Below, piece after piece: positions 7,453 through 14,259 of a DNA stretch of 14,259 nt. The stretch's first letter is position 1; each line of letters opens with the position of its first letter. Source of the DNA: Thiolapillus brandeum. GTDB lineage: Bacteria; Pseudomonadota; Gammaproteobacteria; Chromatiales; Chromatiaceae. Location of the stretch: positions 1 to 14,259 of the forward strand of contig DRLF01000421.1 of the NCBI GenBank assembly GCA_011051425.1, given 5' to 3'. The translations under genes and the position numbers were made by a program. The notes beneath the pieces are model-generated. The model did no database searches and was not told where the DNA came from. It worked only from the letters and a program-made list of their open reading frames with translations.

Positions 7453-7542
7453 TGTTGTTTTCCAGTGATGTTGTCGGGAGACTCTGGCTCAAATAGGGGC
7501 GCACATCCGAAGTTCAAGACCTGCCCGGCAAATGAGCGTCCA

Positions 7543-10038
7543 TCATTTGTGGAGCTCCATGGGGCTGAGTTTCCAGATGTCTTCATTGTAGTCCTGCATG
7601 GTCCTGTCGGTTGAGAAGAAGCCGCTGCAGGCGGTGTTCATGATACTCATGCGGGTCCAGTGCTGCTGATCGCGATAGGCGTTGGCCGCCTGTTGCTGTA
7701 TTTCGATGTAACTGCGGAAGTCCGCGACGGTCATCCAGGGATCATGGGGGTCTTTCATCGAGGCAATGACGGCGTCGAATATACCGGGTTCCTCGATATT
7801 GAAGTGGCCGCTTTCGAGAAGATGGAACACGGCCTTGAGGTCTTCATCCGCGGCAATGATGCTCTCTGGATCATAATGTGCCCGCATGGCTTCGACTTCA
7901 TCCACCTTGAGTCCGAACAGAAAAAAGTTGTCGGAACCTACAGCGTCGAGTATTTCGATGTTGGCGCCGTCATAGGTGCCAATGGTCAGTGCGCCGTTCA
8001 TCATGAATTTCATGTTGCCGGTGCCGGAAGCCTCCTTGCCAGCCGTCGAGATCTGCTCGGACAGATCTGTGGCCGGTGCGATCACCTCCATGCTGGATAC
8101 GCGGTAATTGGGCAGGAAGGCGACTTTGAGCTTGTCCCCCACTTCCGGGTCGCAGTTGATGATCTCGGCGACATTGTTGATGAGCTTGATGGTGCGTTTG
8201 GCCATGAAGTAGCCGGGGGCCGCCTTGCCGCCGATGAGCACGCAACGGTTTGTCCAGTCCAGGGTGTCGCCCCGGCGGATACGGTTGTAGAGATGAATGA
8301 TGTGCAGCACGTTGAGCAACTGGCGCTTGTATTCGTGGATGCGTTTTACCTGCACGTCGAACATGGAATCCACGGCGAAGTCCACACCACACTCCTTTTT
8401 CACCAGTTTGGCCAGCCGGGTCTTGTTGCTTCGTTTGGCGGCCTGCCATTGTGCGTGGAAAAGCTTGTTGTTGGCGCTGCCGGCAAAAGGCTTCAGTTTT
8501 TCGATCTGCGACAGATCGGAAATCCAGCCGTCACCGATCTTGCTGCTGATCAGTGCTGTCATTTCCGGGTTGGCGTGAGCGATCCAGCGCCTGGGTGTGA
8601 CGCCATTGGTCTTGTTGTTGAATTTTTCCGGCCACAGCTCGTAGAAGTCCCGGAAGAGGCCTTTCTTCAACAGGTCGGAATGCAGTTCGGCGACCCCGTT
8701 CACGGAGAAACTGCCGACGATGGCCAGGTAGGCCATGCGCACGGATTTTCCGTGATCTTCCTCGATGATGGACATGCGCCGCCGGCGGTCGCTGTCCCCG
8801 GGCCAGTGAATGGCGACCTGTTTGAGAAAGATGGCGTTGATGTCGAAAATGATCTCCAGCAGCCGTGGCAGCAGACGTTCGAACAGTTTCACAGACCAGC
8901 GCTCCAGTGCTTCGGGCAGGAGCGTGTGGTTGGTATAGGCCATGGTATTGCTGGTGATTTCCCAGGCCTGATCCCAGGACAGGTGCTTGTCATCGATAAG
9001 AATGCGCATCAGTTCCGCAACCGCAATGGCAGGGTGCGTGTCATTGAGCTGGAACACGTTTTGTGCGGCAAAGTTGCTGTAGTCGTCGCCGTGGACCATT
9101 TCCCACTGGCGGACGATATCCTGCAGGCTCGCAGAAGCCAGGAAATACTGCTGGCGCAGGCGCAGCTCCTTGCCGTTTTCACTGGAATCGTTGGGGTAGA
9201 GCACCATGGTGATGTGTTCGGCATCGTTCTTGGCGGCGACGGACTCGGGATAGCTGCCGGCATTGAATTCATCGAGGTTGAATTCGTCGGTCGCAGTGGC
9301 TTTCCACAGCCGCAGGGTATTGACCACACCGTTCCTGTAGCCGGAAACCGGCACGTCGAAAGGAATGGCCAGCACTTCTTCGGTATTCAGCCAGCGGGTT
9401 CTGGGTTCGCCGCGGCGATTGGTGAAATGCTCGGTGTGTCCGCCGAAATGCACGCGCTGGGTGTATTCCGCACGCTCCAGCTCCCAGGGGTTGGTGTCCC
9501 GGAGCCAGTGGTCCGGTTCTTCCACCTGGTAACCGTTCTGGATGTGCTGGCGGAACATGCCGTATTCATAACGCAATCCGTAGCCCAGCACAGGCAGTTT
9601 CAGGGTGGCGCAGCTGTCCATGAAGCAGGCAGCCAGACGGCCGAGACCGCCATTGCCCAGCCCGGCATCGGGCTCTTCCGACTGAATTTCTTCCAGGGAG
9701 AGGGAGAACTTCTGCATCGCCTCGGCGGACTGCTCTTCGATATCCATGTTGAGCAAATGATTGCCCAGAGCGCGGCCGATGAGGAATTCGAGGGACAGAT
9801 AGTAGGCGCGGCGCTGTTTGGACAGCCGATGCTGCAGCCAGGTGTTGCGCCAGTCTGTCATGATGCGGTCGCGAACCGTCAACGACAGTGCTTCATAGAG
9901 ATAGTGGGGGTTGCAGCCCAGAAAGCGTCCCAGGTGATGAATCAGGTAGCGCCTGAAATCATGTTCCAGCGCTTTGGCGTCCGTAGGGAGTTTTTCAGTT
10001 TCCGGCAGTACGCAAAGGTCGTCTTGAGTATCGTTCAT
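7543..10038 (-). CDS. glgP: Glycogen/maltodextrin phosphorylase
   Basis: An 831-residue cytosolic GT35 alpha-glucan phosphorylase that releases glucose-1-phosphate from glycogen using phosphate and pyridoxal phosphate. Landmarks in order: RAYYLSLEFLIGRAL (77-91), GLGNGGLGRLAACF (126-139), LNDTHPAIAVAELMR (331-345), KTNGVTPRRW (476-485), VKRIHEYKRQLLN (564-576), and EASGTGNMKFMMNGALTIGT, where K677 is the expected PLP lysine. Length is normal for the bacterial enzyme. The ATG at 10036-10038 lacks a good ribosome site, but the N-terminal sequence agrees with the family. A TACAAT (-10 like) lies upstream at 10084-10089 without a clear -35. Together with glgA at the right edge it belongs to glycogen turnover, but the two are separated by an unrelated sigma-factor/porin insert. 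Confidence 0.97.
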   Translation of the reverse strand: MNDTQDDLCVLPETEKLPTDAKALEHDFRRYLIHHLGRFLGCNPHYLYEALSLTVRDRIMTDWRNTWLQHRLSKQRRAYYLSLEFLIGRALGNHLLNMDIEEQSAEAMQKFSLSLEEIQSEEPDAGLGNGGLGRLAACFMDSCATLKLPVLGYGLRYEYGMFRQHIQNGYQVEEPDHWLRDTNPWELERAEYTQRVHFGGHTEHFTNRRGEPRTRWLNTEEVLAIPFDVPVSGYRNGVVNTLRLWKATATDEFNLDEFNAGSYPESVAAKNDAEHITMVLYPNDSSENGKELRLRQQYFLASASLQDIVRQWEMVHGDDYSNFAAQNVFQLNDTHPAIAVAELMRILIDDKHLSWDQAWEITSNTMAYTNHTLLPEALERWSVKLFERLLPRLLEIIFDINAIFLKQVAIHWPGDSDRRRRMSIIEEDHGKSVRMAYLAIVGSFSVNGVAELHSDLLKKGLFRDFYELWPEKFNNKTNGVTPRRWIAHANPEMTALISSKIGDGWISDLSQIEKLKPFAGSANNKLFHAQWQAAKRSNKTRLAKLVKKECGVDFAVDSMFDVQVKRIHEYKRQLLNVLHIIHLYNRIRRGDTLDWTNRCVLIGGKAAPGYFMAKRTIKLINNVAEIINCDPEVGDKLKVAFLPNYRVSSMEVIAPATDLSEQISTAGKEASGTGNMKFMMNGALTIGTYDGANIEILDAVGSDNFFLFGLKVDEVEAMRAHYDPESIIAADEDLKAVFHLLESGHFNIEEPGIFDAVIASMKDPHDPWMTVADFRSYIEIQQQAANAYRDQQHWTRMSIMNTACSGFFSTDRTMQDYNEDIWKLSPMELHK

Positions 10039-10131
10039 GGTTTGTTGTTCGAGGGGTCTGTAATTAGGCTTGAGTAACTGACTATTGTAACGGCAAACGC
10101 CGACGGTGGGGGAAATGGGAAAAAGGACCCC

Positions 10132-10167
10132 AAAAAAAGACCGGACGTCCCTTGCGGGGGCCCGGCC
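10132..10167 (-). terminator. Intrinsic terminator of the DsrE-porin operon
   Basis: Read on the minus strand, a GC-rich hairpin (10167 to 10139; GGCCGGGC paired with GTCCGGTC through two G-U pairs, a 2-nt bulge, then CCC/GGG, loop CGCAA) is followed by seven T (10138-10132). It lies about 57 bp after the porin stop, and isolates that operon from glgP. Confidence 0.8.
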
Positions 10168-10223
10168 AAAACCAGCGTCTTGCGGAGGGTTTGCTGGTAA
10201 GCCTCTAGGAATTGCTTGTACCG

Positions 10224-11555
10224 TCAGAAAATAGCGAGGATCTGAACCGAAAAGCGGTCATCCATGTCGCCGAGTATCTGGTTCGGAGCGGCGCCGGATG
10301 AAAATCCCGGTGCTTCGGCGCTGCGGAACTCGTAGTTGGCGATCAGCCTGGCTTTCTTGTTGAAGAACCACTGGGCGCCGACGGTCCAGGTTTCGAAGTC
10401 CCGCTGGCCCAGCCTGGTGTCCGTGCCCCGGTGCAGGATGTCATAGCGCAGATCCAGCTCCAGTTGCGGCAGCACTTTGTAGCCAACGTCCGCGTACCAG
10501 CCATCGGCCTTGTCGTCCGGCAGCATGTTCAGGGATGCTCTGGCGGTGCCGGCGTTGTTCAGGCTGCCGGCTACCGCGCCACCGTCGCTGCCGTTGAAGA
10601 TCATGCCGTCCGCCCAGGTGAATTCAGCCGCGCCGCGCCACTTGCCCTTGAGGTAGGTCGTACCAAAGCCCCAGCGGTTGCGGTCGAATTCCTGTTCTTT
10701 GGCGGTACCGAAGGCATAGTCCAGTGTGCGTTTGCCACCGTTGTACCAGGCGAACATCTTCCAGCCCTGGCGACGCGCCTTCTTGCCGCCGAATACCAGC
10801 TCGGACGCCCAGTACAGGTAGTAGTCCTTGTTGCTGTCGTTGTCGCTCCAGTCAATACCGTTGCCGTTGCCTATCATACCGGCATAGCTGTGTTCCCAGC
10901 TTCCGCTCTTGAAGGTATCGAAGACCTGTATGCCGATGTCACGGAAGGCGCCGATGGCGGAAACAGGGGCATTGGTCACGTCCTTGTCAGCACCCTTGCG
11001 GCTGCCGTCTTCGGCCAGGAATCTTTCGAGGAGTTGTTGATTGGCCATGTTGGTGAAATTGACATAGTTGAACACGTGAATGGCCATCAGACCCTCTTCC
11101 GAGCCCGGGGTCTTGAACAGACCCACGCGGAAGCGGGCATGGGGTATGTAGTTGAAGGTCACGCTGGCGTCCGTGGCCTTGACCGCACCGCCGCCTCCGA
11201 GCTTGGTGATGCCGTTGTTGCCTGCTTCAACCAGCAGAAAATAGTTCACGCCGCTGTCCAGGCCGAAACCCGTGCCCCTGACACCGAGACGGGCGCGGCG
11301 GATCTGGAAAGTGTTGTTGGAGTCGAGATCCGGGCCGATCATGTTGAAAGCGGCATCCTGTCCTTTCCAGGGGCCGGCAGCCAGTTCAGTGCCGTTGGTG
11401 GACTGGAACTCGGGCTGGATGAAACCCCAGACTTTCGCTCTGGGTGCAGCCGATGGATCTTCCGTACTCTGAAGCATGAGCCAGTTGGCAGCATACAGAT
11501 TGCCGGCAGTAAATGATGTGGCAAGCAAAGCCGCACATCCCAGTATTTTTTTCAT
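10224..11555 (-). CDS. OprO/OprP-like outer-membrane porin
   Basis: A 443-residue protein with a clear signal peptide (MKKILGCAALLATSFTAGNL then YA, cleavage before ANW at about 22/23) and a C-terminal Phe (SVQILAIF), the usual outer-membrane beta-barrel assembly signal. The body has alternating amphipathic strands rich in Gly, Asn and aromatics. N-terminal blocks AKVWGFIQPEFQS and TFQIRRARLGVRG are typical of the phosphate-selective porin O/P family. Substrate cannot be read from sequence: family names imply phosphate or polyphosphate, but many members are general anion porins. A strong GGGGGA ribosome site precedes the ATG. It is the second gene after a secreted DsrE-like protein (55-bp gap), probably one transcript ending at the terminator near 10135. 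Confidence 0.87.
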   Translation of the reverse strand: MKKILGCAALLATSFTAGNLYAANWLMLQSTEDPSAAPRAKVWGFIQPEFQSTNGTELAAGPWKGQDAAFNMIGPDLDSNNTFQIRRARLGVRGTGFGLDSGVNYFLLVEAGNNGITKLGGGGAVKATDASVTFNYIPHARFRVGLFKTPGSEEGLMAIHVFNYVNFTNMANQQLLERFLAEDGSRKGADKDVTNAPVSAIGAFRDIGIQVFDTFKSGSWEHSYAGMIGNGNGIDWSDNDSNKDYYLYWASELVFGGKKARRQGWKMFAWYNGGKRTLDYAFGTAKEQEFDRNRWGFGTTYLKGKWRGAAEFTWADGMIFNGSDGGAVAGSLNNAGTARASLNMLPDDKADGWYADVGYKVLPQLELDLRYDILHRGTDTRLGQRDFETWTVGAQWFFNKKARLIANYEFRSAEAPGFSSGAAPNQILGDMDDRFSVQILAIF

Positions 11556-11610
11556 AGGAAATCCCCCTTTTGGATTGTGGAGTTTGGTGTTTTCTTACAG
11601 ATGTGTTTTG

Positions 11611-12069
11611 TTACGGTTTGACCAGGGTGTAGCCTTTGTCCACCAGATCCATGATGCGCACCACGCCTGCGGATACACGGGTGGAATGCGGGTTCAGGGC
11701 CGGTTCCTTGCCCAGTTTCTTGGTAAAAGCCTTGATGGTGTTGGAGCAGGCAGCGAAGCGTACGCCCTGGCTGGAAAGTCCGTCGATCCGCGACAGATTG
11801 CTGTTGTCCGCCAGCAGCAACCGCAGGCCGGGGCCGAAGGCGACGATCTCGATGTCTATCTTGTCCTGTCCGTAGTGCTTGATGAGGTTGTTGGCGACAT
11901 TCAGCACCAGTGTCTGTTTGAACGGGTTGGGATCACTGATCTGCAATACCACATGCTTTTCGGCGAAAGGCTTGTCATCAGTACCTTCCTCGGCAACGGC
12001 GCCGAGGCTGAAAAAAAGCAATAGCGACAGCAGGATCAGCGGTCTCAAAATAGAAATTCTTGTTTTCAT
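11611..12069 (-). CDS. Secreted DsrE-like protein
   Basis: A 152-residue protein: signal peptide (MKTRISILRPLILLSLLLFF, then SLGAVA, cleavage near A26) followed by a single DsrE/DsrF-like domain (about 38-152). Features are the first strand KHVVLQISD, an amphipathic helix with LNVANNLIKHYG, the strand IDIEIVAFGPGLRLLL, and GVRFAACSNT with C108, the only cysteine of the protein, at the position where DsrE-like proteins often carry the reactive Cys. The C-terminal half (ALNPHSTRVSAGVVRIMDLVDKGYTLVKP) closely resembles the end of the anti-sigma protein across the spacer. Characterised DsrE-family proteins are cytosolic sulfur carriers; an exported one must do something else, perhaps thiol or persulfide chemistry or sensing. 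The ATG at 12067-12069 has GGAGAGGAGAAC directly upstream; an earlier in-frame ATG at 12201 would cross the promoter and bury the signal peptide, so it was not used. Confidence 0.87.
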   Translation of the reverse strand: MKTRISILRPLILLSLLLFFSLGAVAEEGTDDKPFAEKHVVLQISDPNPFKQTLVLNVANNLIKHYGQDKIDIEIVAFGPGLRLLLADNSNLSRIDGLSSQGVRFAACSNTIKAFTKKLGKEPALNPHSTRVSAGVVRIMDLVDKGYTLVKP

Positions 12070-12103
12070 GTTCTCCTCTCCGGTTTTGTGCTGTAAGTGA
12101 CCA

Positions 12104-12135
12104 GAAAGATGCAGGCAGGAAGGCGATTTATTCCC
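12104..12135 (-). promoter_or_regulatory. Candidate ECF-type promoter for DsrE-porin operon
   Basis: The minus strand reads GGGAAT (12135-12130), a 16-bp spacer, then TGCATCTTTC (12113-12104). The same two blocks occur in the opposite direction ahead of the sigma gene. The GGAA-type upstream box fits ECF sigma recognition, and the position would give a short leader carrying the GGAGAGGAG site. Confidence 0.5.
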
Positions 12136-12169
12136 ACCGGAACGAAAAAATATTTTTTTTGGATTGAAT

Positions 12170-12199
12170 GGAATATTTATTGCAGATGGTGCATCTTTC
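12170..12199 (+). promoter_or_regulatory. Candidate ECF-type promoter for the sigma/anti-sigma operon
   Basis: GGAAT (12170-12174), a 15-bp spacer and TGCATCTTTC (12190-12199) repeat, in mirror orientation, the signal ahead of the DsrE gene. Initiation shortly after 12199 would leave a leader of about 15-20 nt containing GGAGGAG (12208-12214) before the ATG at 12221. This suggests autoregulation. Confidence 0.5.
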
Positions 12200-12220
12200 A
12201 TAAAAGCGGAGGAGTGTTAC

Positions 12221-12763
12221 ATGATTGATTTTTACCTCCCGTTGAGCCTGAAAAAACAATTAATGGGTGAACGGAACAAACTGTATCGGCTGGCGATGTC
12301 GTGGTGTGGTGATCGCATGCTCGCGGATGATCTCGTGCAGGATTGCCTTATCCGGGCCTGGCAGAAGCGGCGTCAGCTTAAAGACCGGGAAAAAATGCAT
12401 GCCTGGATGTATCGTATCCTGCACAATTGCTGGATGGAGCATCTGCGCCGCGCCAGACCCACAACGGATCTCGAGCAGGTGCCGGTGGAAACGGGCGGCA
12501 GCCTGGAAGGCAAACTCGAGCAGCAGCAACTGGCCGCCCGGGTGCGTCAGGCGGTAGGCCGTTTGCCCCTGGGGCAGCGGGAGGTGGTCACCCTGGTGGA
12601 TCTGGAAGAGTTCCGCTATGCGGAGGTTGCCGAGATACTGGATATACCCATCGGCACGGTGATGAGCCGCCTGAACCGGGCCAGAAAGACTCTGCGGACG
12701 GAACTGCTGCACCTGCAGGCGCCTGTAGTACGTGAGGAAACTGTTTTGAGGCGAGTGAAATGA
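12221..12763 (+). CDS. ECF-family RNA polymerase sigma factor
   Basis: A 180-residue sigma-70 family protein with only regions 2 and 4, as in ECF factors. Region 2 spans about 15-80 (NKLYRLAMSWCGDRMLADDLVQDCLIRAWQ and AWMYRILHNCWMEHLRR, split here for length: the core-binding and -10-reading helices). Region 4 spans about 108-162 (LPLGQREVVTLVDLEEF, then YAEVAEILDIPIGTVMSRL with the DNA-reading helix). The ATG at 12221 is chosen because GGAGGAG lies 6 nt upstream; the frame extends back to an ATG at 12164, but that would overlap the predicted promoter. Its stop overlaps the next ATG (ATGA), so it is translationally coupled to its anti-sigma partner. Probable targets are its own operon and the divergent DsrE-porin operon. 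The exact ECF subgroup is not known to me. Confidence 0.93.
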   Translation: MIDFYLPLSLKKQLMGERNKLYRLAMSWCGDRMLADDLVQDCLIRAWQKRRQLKDREKMHAWMYRILHNCWMEHLRRARPTTDLEQVPVETGGSLEGKLEQQQLAARVRQAVGRLPLGQREVVTLVDLEEFRYAEVAEILDIPIGTVMSRLNRARKTLRTELLHLQAPVVREETVLRRVK

Positions 12764-13452
12764 ACAAATACAGACCGGAAGCGATGCATGAAAAACTCAA
12801 TGCGCTGGCCGACAACGAGCTGAATGCACGGGATACAGAGACACTGATGGCCCAGCTTGACCGGGATGAAGAGCTTCGCGGTGAGCTTTGTGACATTCGC
12901 CGGGTCAAAGACCTGCTGCAGTATGCTTATCCGGAAGAGCCTGTGGAGAAAACTGCTGCACGAAAATCCACTTATCTGGCACGCGCTGCCGCCGTGCTGG
13001 TGCTGGTGCTGTCCGGCTTTGCCGGGGGATGGATGCTGTCGCCTGATATGGGATCGCCTGATCAGGGATTCCGTCTGACAGATGTGAATGCAGATGCAAT
13101 GAAAGTGGTTTTGTACCTGGGTGATTCCGATCCAGACAAGTTTTCCAAGACGCTGCAGACCGCTGAGGAATTGCTGAAGCGTTACGAGACCAACGGCACG
13201 GAAGTCTACGTGGTGACCAGTGCGGGTGGTGTGGACCTGCTGCGTACGGCCACCAGTTCGGTTGCCGCCGACATCAGTGCGCTCAAGGAGCGTTATGCTT
13301 CCCTGCATTTTGTCGCCTGTAACAACACACTGTTCAACCTGAAGAAGAAAGGTCAGCCCATTCAACTGGTGAACGAGGCCGAGGTCGCGCCTTCCGCGGT
13401 GAGCTTCGTGGTCGATCACCTGAAGAAAGGCTGGACCTACATGGCCATCTGA
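12760..13452 (+). CDS. Membrane anti-sigma factor with extracytoplasmic DsrE-like domain
   Basis: A 230-residue three-part protein. Residues 1-65 resemble an anti-sigma domain (HEKLNALADNELNARD, then EELRGELCDIRRVKDLL), but without the HxxxCxxC zinc motif of many such domains. Residues 73-93 are a single membrane helix (LARAAAVLVLVLSGFAGGWM) preceded by a basic stretch, placing the N-terminus in the cytoplasm. Residues 114-230 form a DsrE-like domain: MKVVLYLGD, helix TLQTAEELLKRYE, strand TEVYVVTSAGGVDLL, LHFVACNNT with C187, and VVDHLKKGWTYMAI at the end. This half aligns along its length with the secreted DsrE-like protein encoded divergently. The likely role is to hold the ECF factor at the membrane and release it when the outer domain senses a signal; this is inferred from gene coupling and architecture. 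I know no named family with this fusion. Confidence 0.85.
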   Translation: MNKYRPEAMHEKLNALADNELNARDTETLMAQLDRDEELRGELCDIRRVKDLLQYAYPEEPVEKTAARKSTYLARAAAVLVLVLSGFAGGWMLSPDMGSPDQGFRLTDVNADAMKVVLYLGDSDPDKFSKTLQTAEELLKRYETNGTEVYVVTSAGGVDLLRTATSSVAADISALKERYASLHFVACNNTLFNLKKKGQPIQLVNEAEVAPSAVSFVVDHLKKGWTYMAI

Positions 13453-13477
13453 TCCGAGGTCGCTGCCTGCAAGGTTT

Positions 13478-14259
13478 TCAGGTTATCTCTGAATACAGCT
13501 GAATATATTCGCTGGCGCTTTTGGTCCAGCCGAAGTCTTGTGCCATGGCTGTGCGTATCAGCTTGTGCCATTCGGCGGTGTTCTGATACAGCTTCAGGGC
13601 ACGTTCCACGGCATGCAGCATGGATGCTGCACTGGGTTCGTGGAAGACGAATCCTGTTGCAGTGCCGTTTTCCAGGTTCTCCTGCGTCGCATCCACGACC
13701 GTATCCGCCAGGCCGCCCACATGGTGAATCAGGGGTGGCGTGCCATAGCGCAGGCTGTACATCTGATTCAGTCCGCAGGGTTCGAAGCGGGAAGGCATGA
13801 GGAACACATCTGAACCGGCCTCGATGCGATGGGCCAGTTCTTCCGAATAGCCCAGGGTCAGCAGCAGCCGTTGTGGATAGAGGGCTGCCATTTCCCGCAG
13901 TGCGCTTTCGTAGTGTTTTTCCCCGGAACCCAGAATCACGATTCGGGCATCATGGTTGTCCAGAATGGAAGGGATGATCTGCAGGAGGAGATCCACGCCT
14001 TTCTGTTCCACCAGTCTGCCGATGAAGCCCAGCAGCGGAGCATCCAGCTGGTCATCCTGCAGGAACAGGCCCAACTGCTCCAGCAGCGCCTGCTTGTTAC
14101 TGCGTTTGCCCGCAAGATAACGGTGTTTGAGTGAATAATGGACAGGCAGATAGGAATCGGTGGCCGGATTCCAGATGTCCTGGTCTATGCCGTTCAATAT
14201 GCCCTTCAGCTTGTGATGGTTGGAGCGCAGGACGCCGTCGAAGCCATAACCAAAGCCCG
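13478..14259 (-). CDS. glgA: Glycogen synthase, 3' part (start outside window)
   Basis: The C-terminal 259 residues of a GT5 starch/glycogen synthase, which extends alpha-1,4-glucan from ADP-glucose in the cytosol. The frame is open to the right edge, where GYGFDGVLR and LKGILNGIDQDIWNPATD match the family's inter-domain region, so the TTG near 14197 is internal. The C-terminal Rossmann domain shows GFIGRLVEQKGVDLLL, ARIVILGSGEKHYE, and the ADP-glucose/active-site block SRFEPCGLNQMYSLRYGTPP with the conserved Glu and Cys. About 220 N-terminal residues are missing relative to the usual length near 480. It ends 25 bp from the anti-sigma stop, convergent with it. Confidence 0.96.
   Translation of the reverse strand, partial: GFGYGFDGVLRSNHHKLKGILNGIDQDIWNPATDSYLPVHYSLKHRYLAGKRSNKQALLEQLGLFLQDDQLDAPLLGFIGRLVEQKGVDLLLQIIPSILDNHDARIVILGSGEKHYESALREMAALYPQRLLLTLGYSEELAHRIEAGSDVFLMPSRFEPCGLNQMYSLRYGTPPLIHHVGGLADTVVDATQENLENGTATGFVFHEPSAASMLHAVERALKLYQNTAEWHKLIRTAMAQDFGWTKSASEYIQLYSEIT

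Noticed and set aside
7660..10077. An 805-codon open frame on the plus strand
   Set aside because: It is fully antisense to glgP, whose catalytic motifs are intact; the frame is a by-product of GC-rich codon usage.
10431..11516. A 361-codon plus-strand frame
   Set aside because: Antisense to the porin, which has a signal peptide, terminal Phe and a strong ribosome site.
12070..12201. A 44-residue N-terminal extension of the DsrE-like protein
   Set aside because: It would place the signal peptide internally and overlap the predicted promoters; the ATG at 12067-12069 has an excellent ribosome site.
12164..12220. An earlier start for the ECF sigma factor
   Set aside because: The ATG at 12221 has GGAGGAG upstream, and the extension overlaps the GGAAT/TGCATC signal and adds no sigma-region sequence.
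14195..14197. A TTG start for a short glgA
   Set aside because: Conserved GlgA sequence (GYGFDGVLR) continues in frame upstream to the window edge, so this is an internal codon of a gene cut by the boundary.
1..14259. CRISPR arrays, tRNA or rRNA genes, insertion sequences, phage genes
   Set aside because: No regularly spaced repeats, tRNA-like folds with CCA ends, rRNA segments, transposase or phage motifs were seen on either strand.

Overview
The window reads as chromosomal DNA of a gammaproteobacterium with moderately high GC content. The main evidence is the purM-purN-DUF3108 cluster divergent from a DUF2066 / CDP-alcohol phosphatidyltransferase pair, an arrangement familiar from that class, together with gammaproteobacterial-type dcd, glgP and glgA. 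No rRNA, tRNA, CRISPR array, transposase or phage gene was seen. The genus is not resolved; two DsrE-like proteins hint at a sulfur-metabolising lineage, but that is only inference.

Layout. (1) 1-393 holds the 3' end of dcd, followed by a pair of inverted REP-like hairpins. (2) A membrane-anchored coiled-coil protein of unknown function lies on the minus strand (585-1559); about 165 of its residues are tandem 11-residue (hendecad) units. About 0.5 kb upstream of it has no assignable gene. (3) A tight minus-strand operon, purM, purN, a DUF3108 protein and a hemerythrin-like HHE protein (4911 down to 2093), has every junction overlapping by 4-8 nt. (4) Between purM and the divergent DUF2066 gene lies a densely structured element of about 200 bp (nested inverted repeats, with an arm that could pair in two alternative ways). 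(5) DUF2066 and a PgsA-like gene (plus strand) converge on an HdeD-like gene across a perfect 12-bp hairpin. (6) glgP (minus strand) and the 3' part of glgA (minus strand, running off the right edge) flank a 3.2-kb insert.

The most interesting part is that insert, 10224-13452. It encodes an ECF sigma factor, a translationally coupled single-pass membrane anti-sigma factor whose extracytoplasmic half is a DsrE-like domain, and, divergently, a secreted stand-alone DsrE-like protein followed by an OprO/OprP-like outer-membrane porin. The secreted protein and the anti-sigma C-terminal domain are visibly homologous, and each has one extracytoplasmic cysteine at the same place (FxACxNT motif). The 151-bp divergent spacer carries two copies, in opposite orientation, of a GGAAT-N15/16-TGCATCTTTC signal positioned as promoters for both arms. 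The proposed reading is a self-regulating envelope-sensing circuit: the DsrE-like domain outside the inner membrane controls release of the ECF factor, which activates its own operon and the DsrE-porin operon. The gene identities are well supported; the sensing ligand and the promoter assignment are inference.
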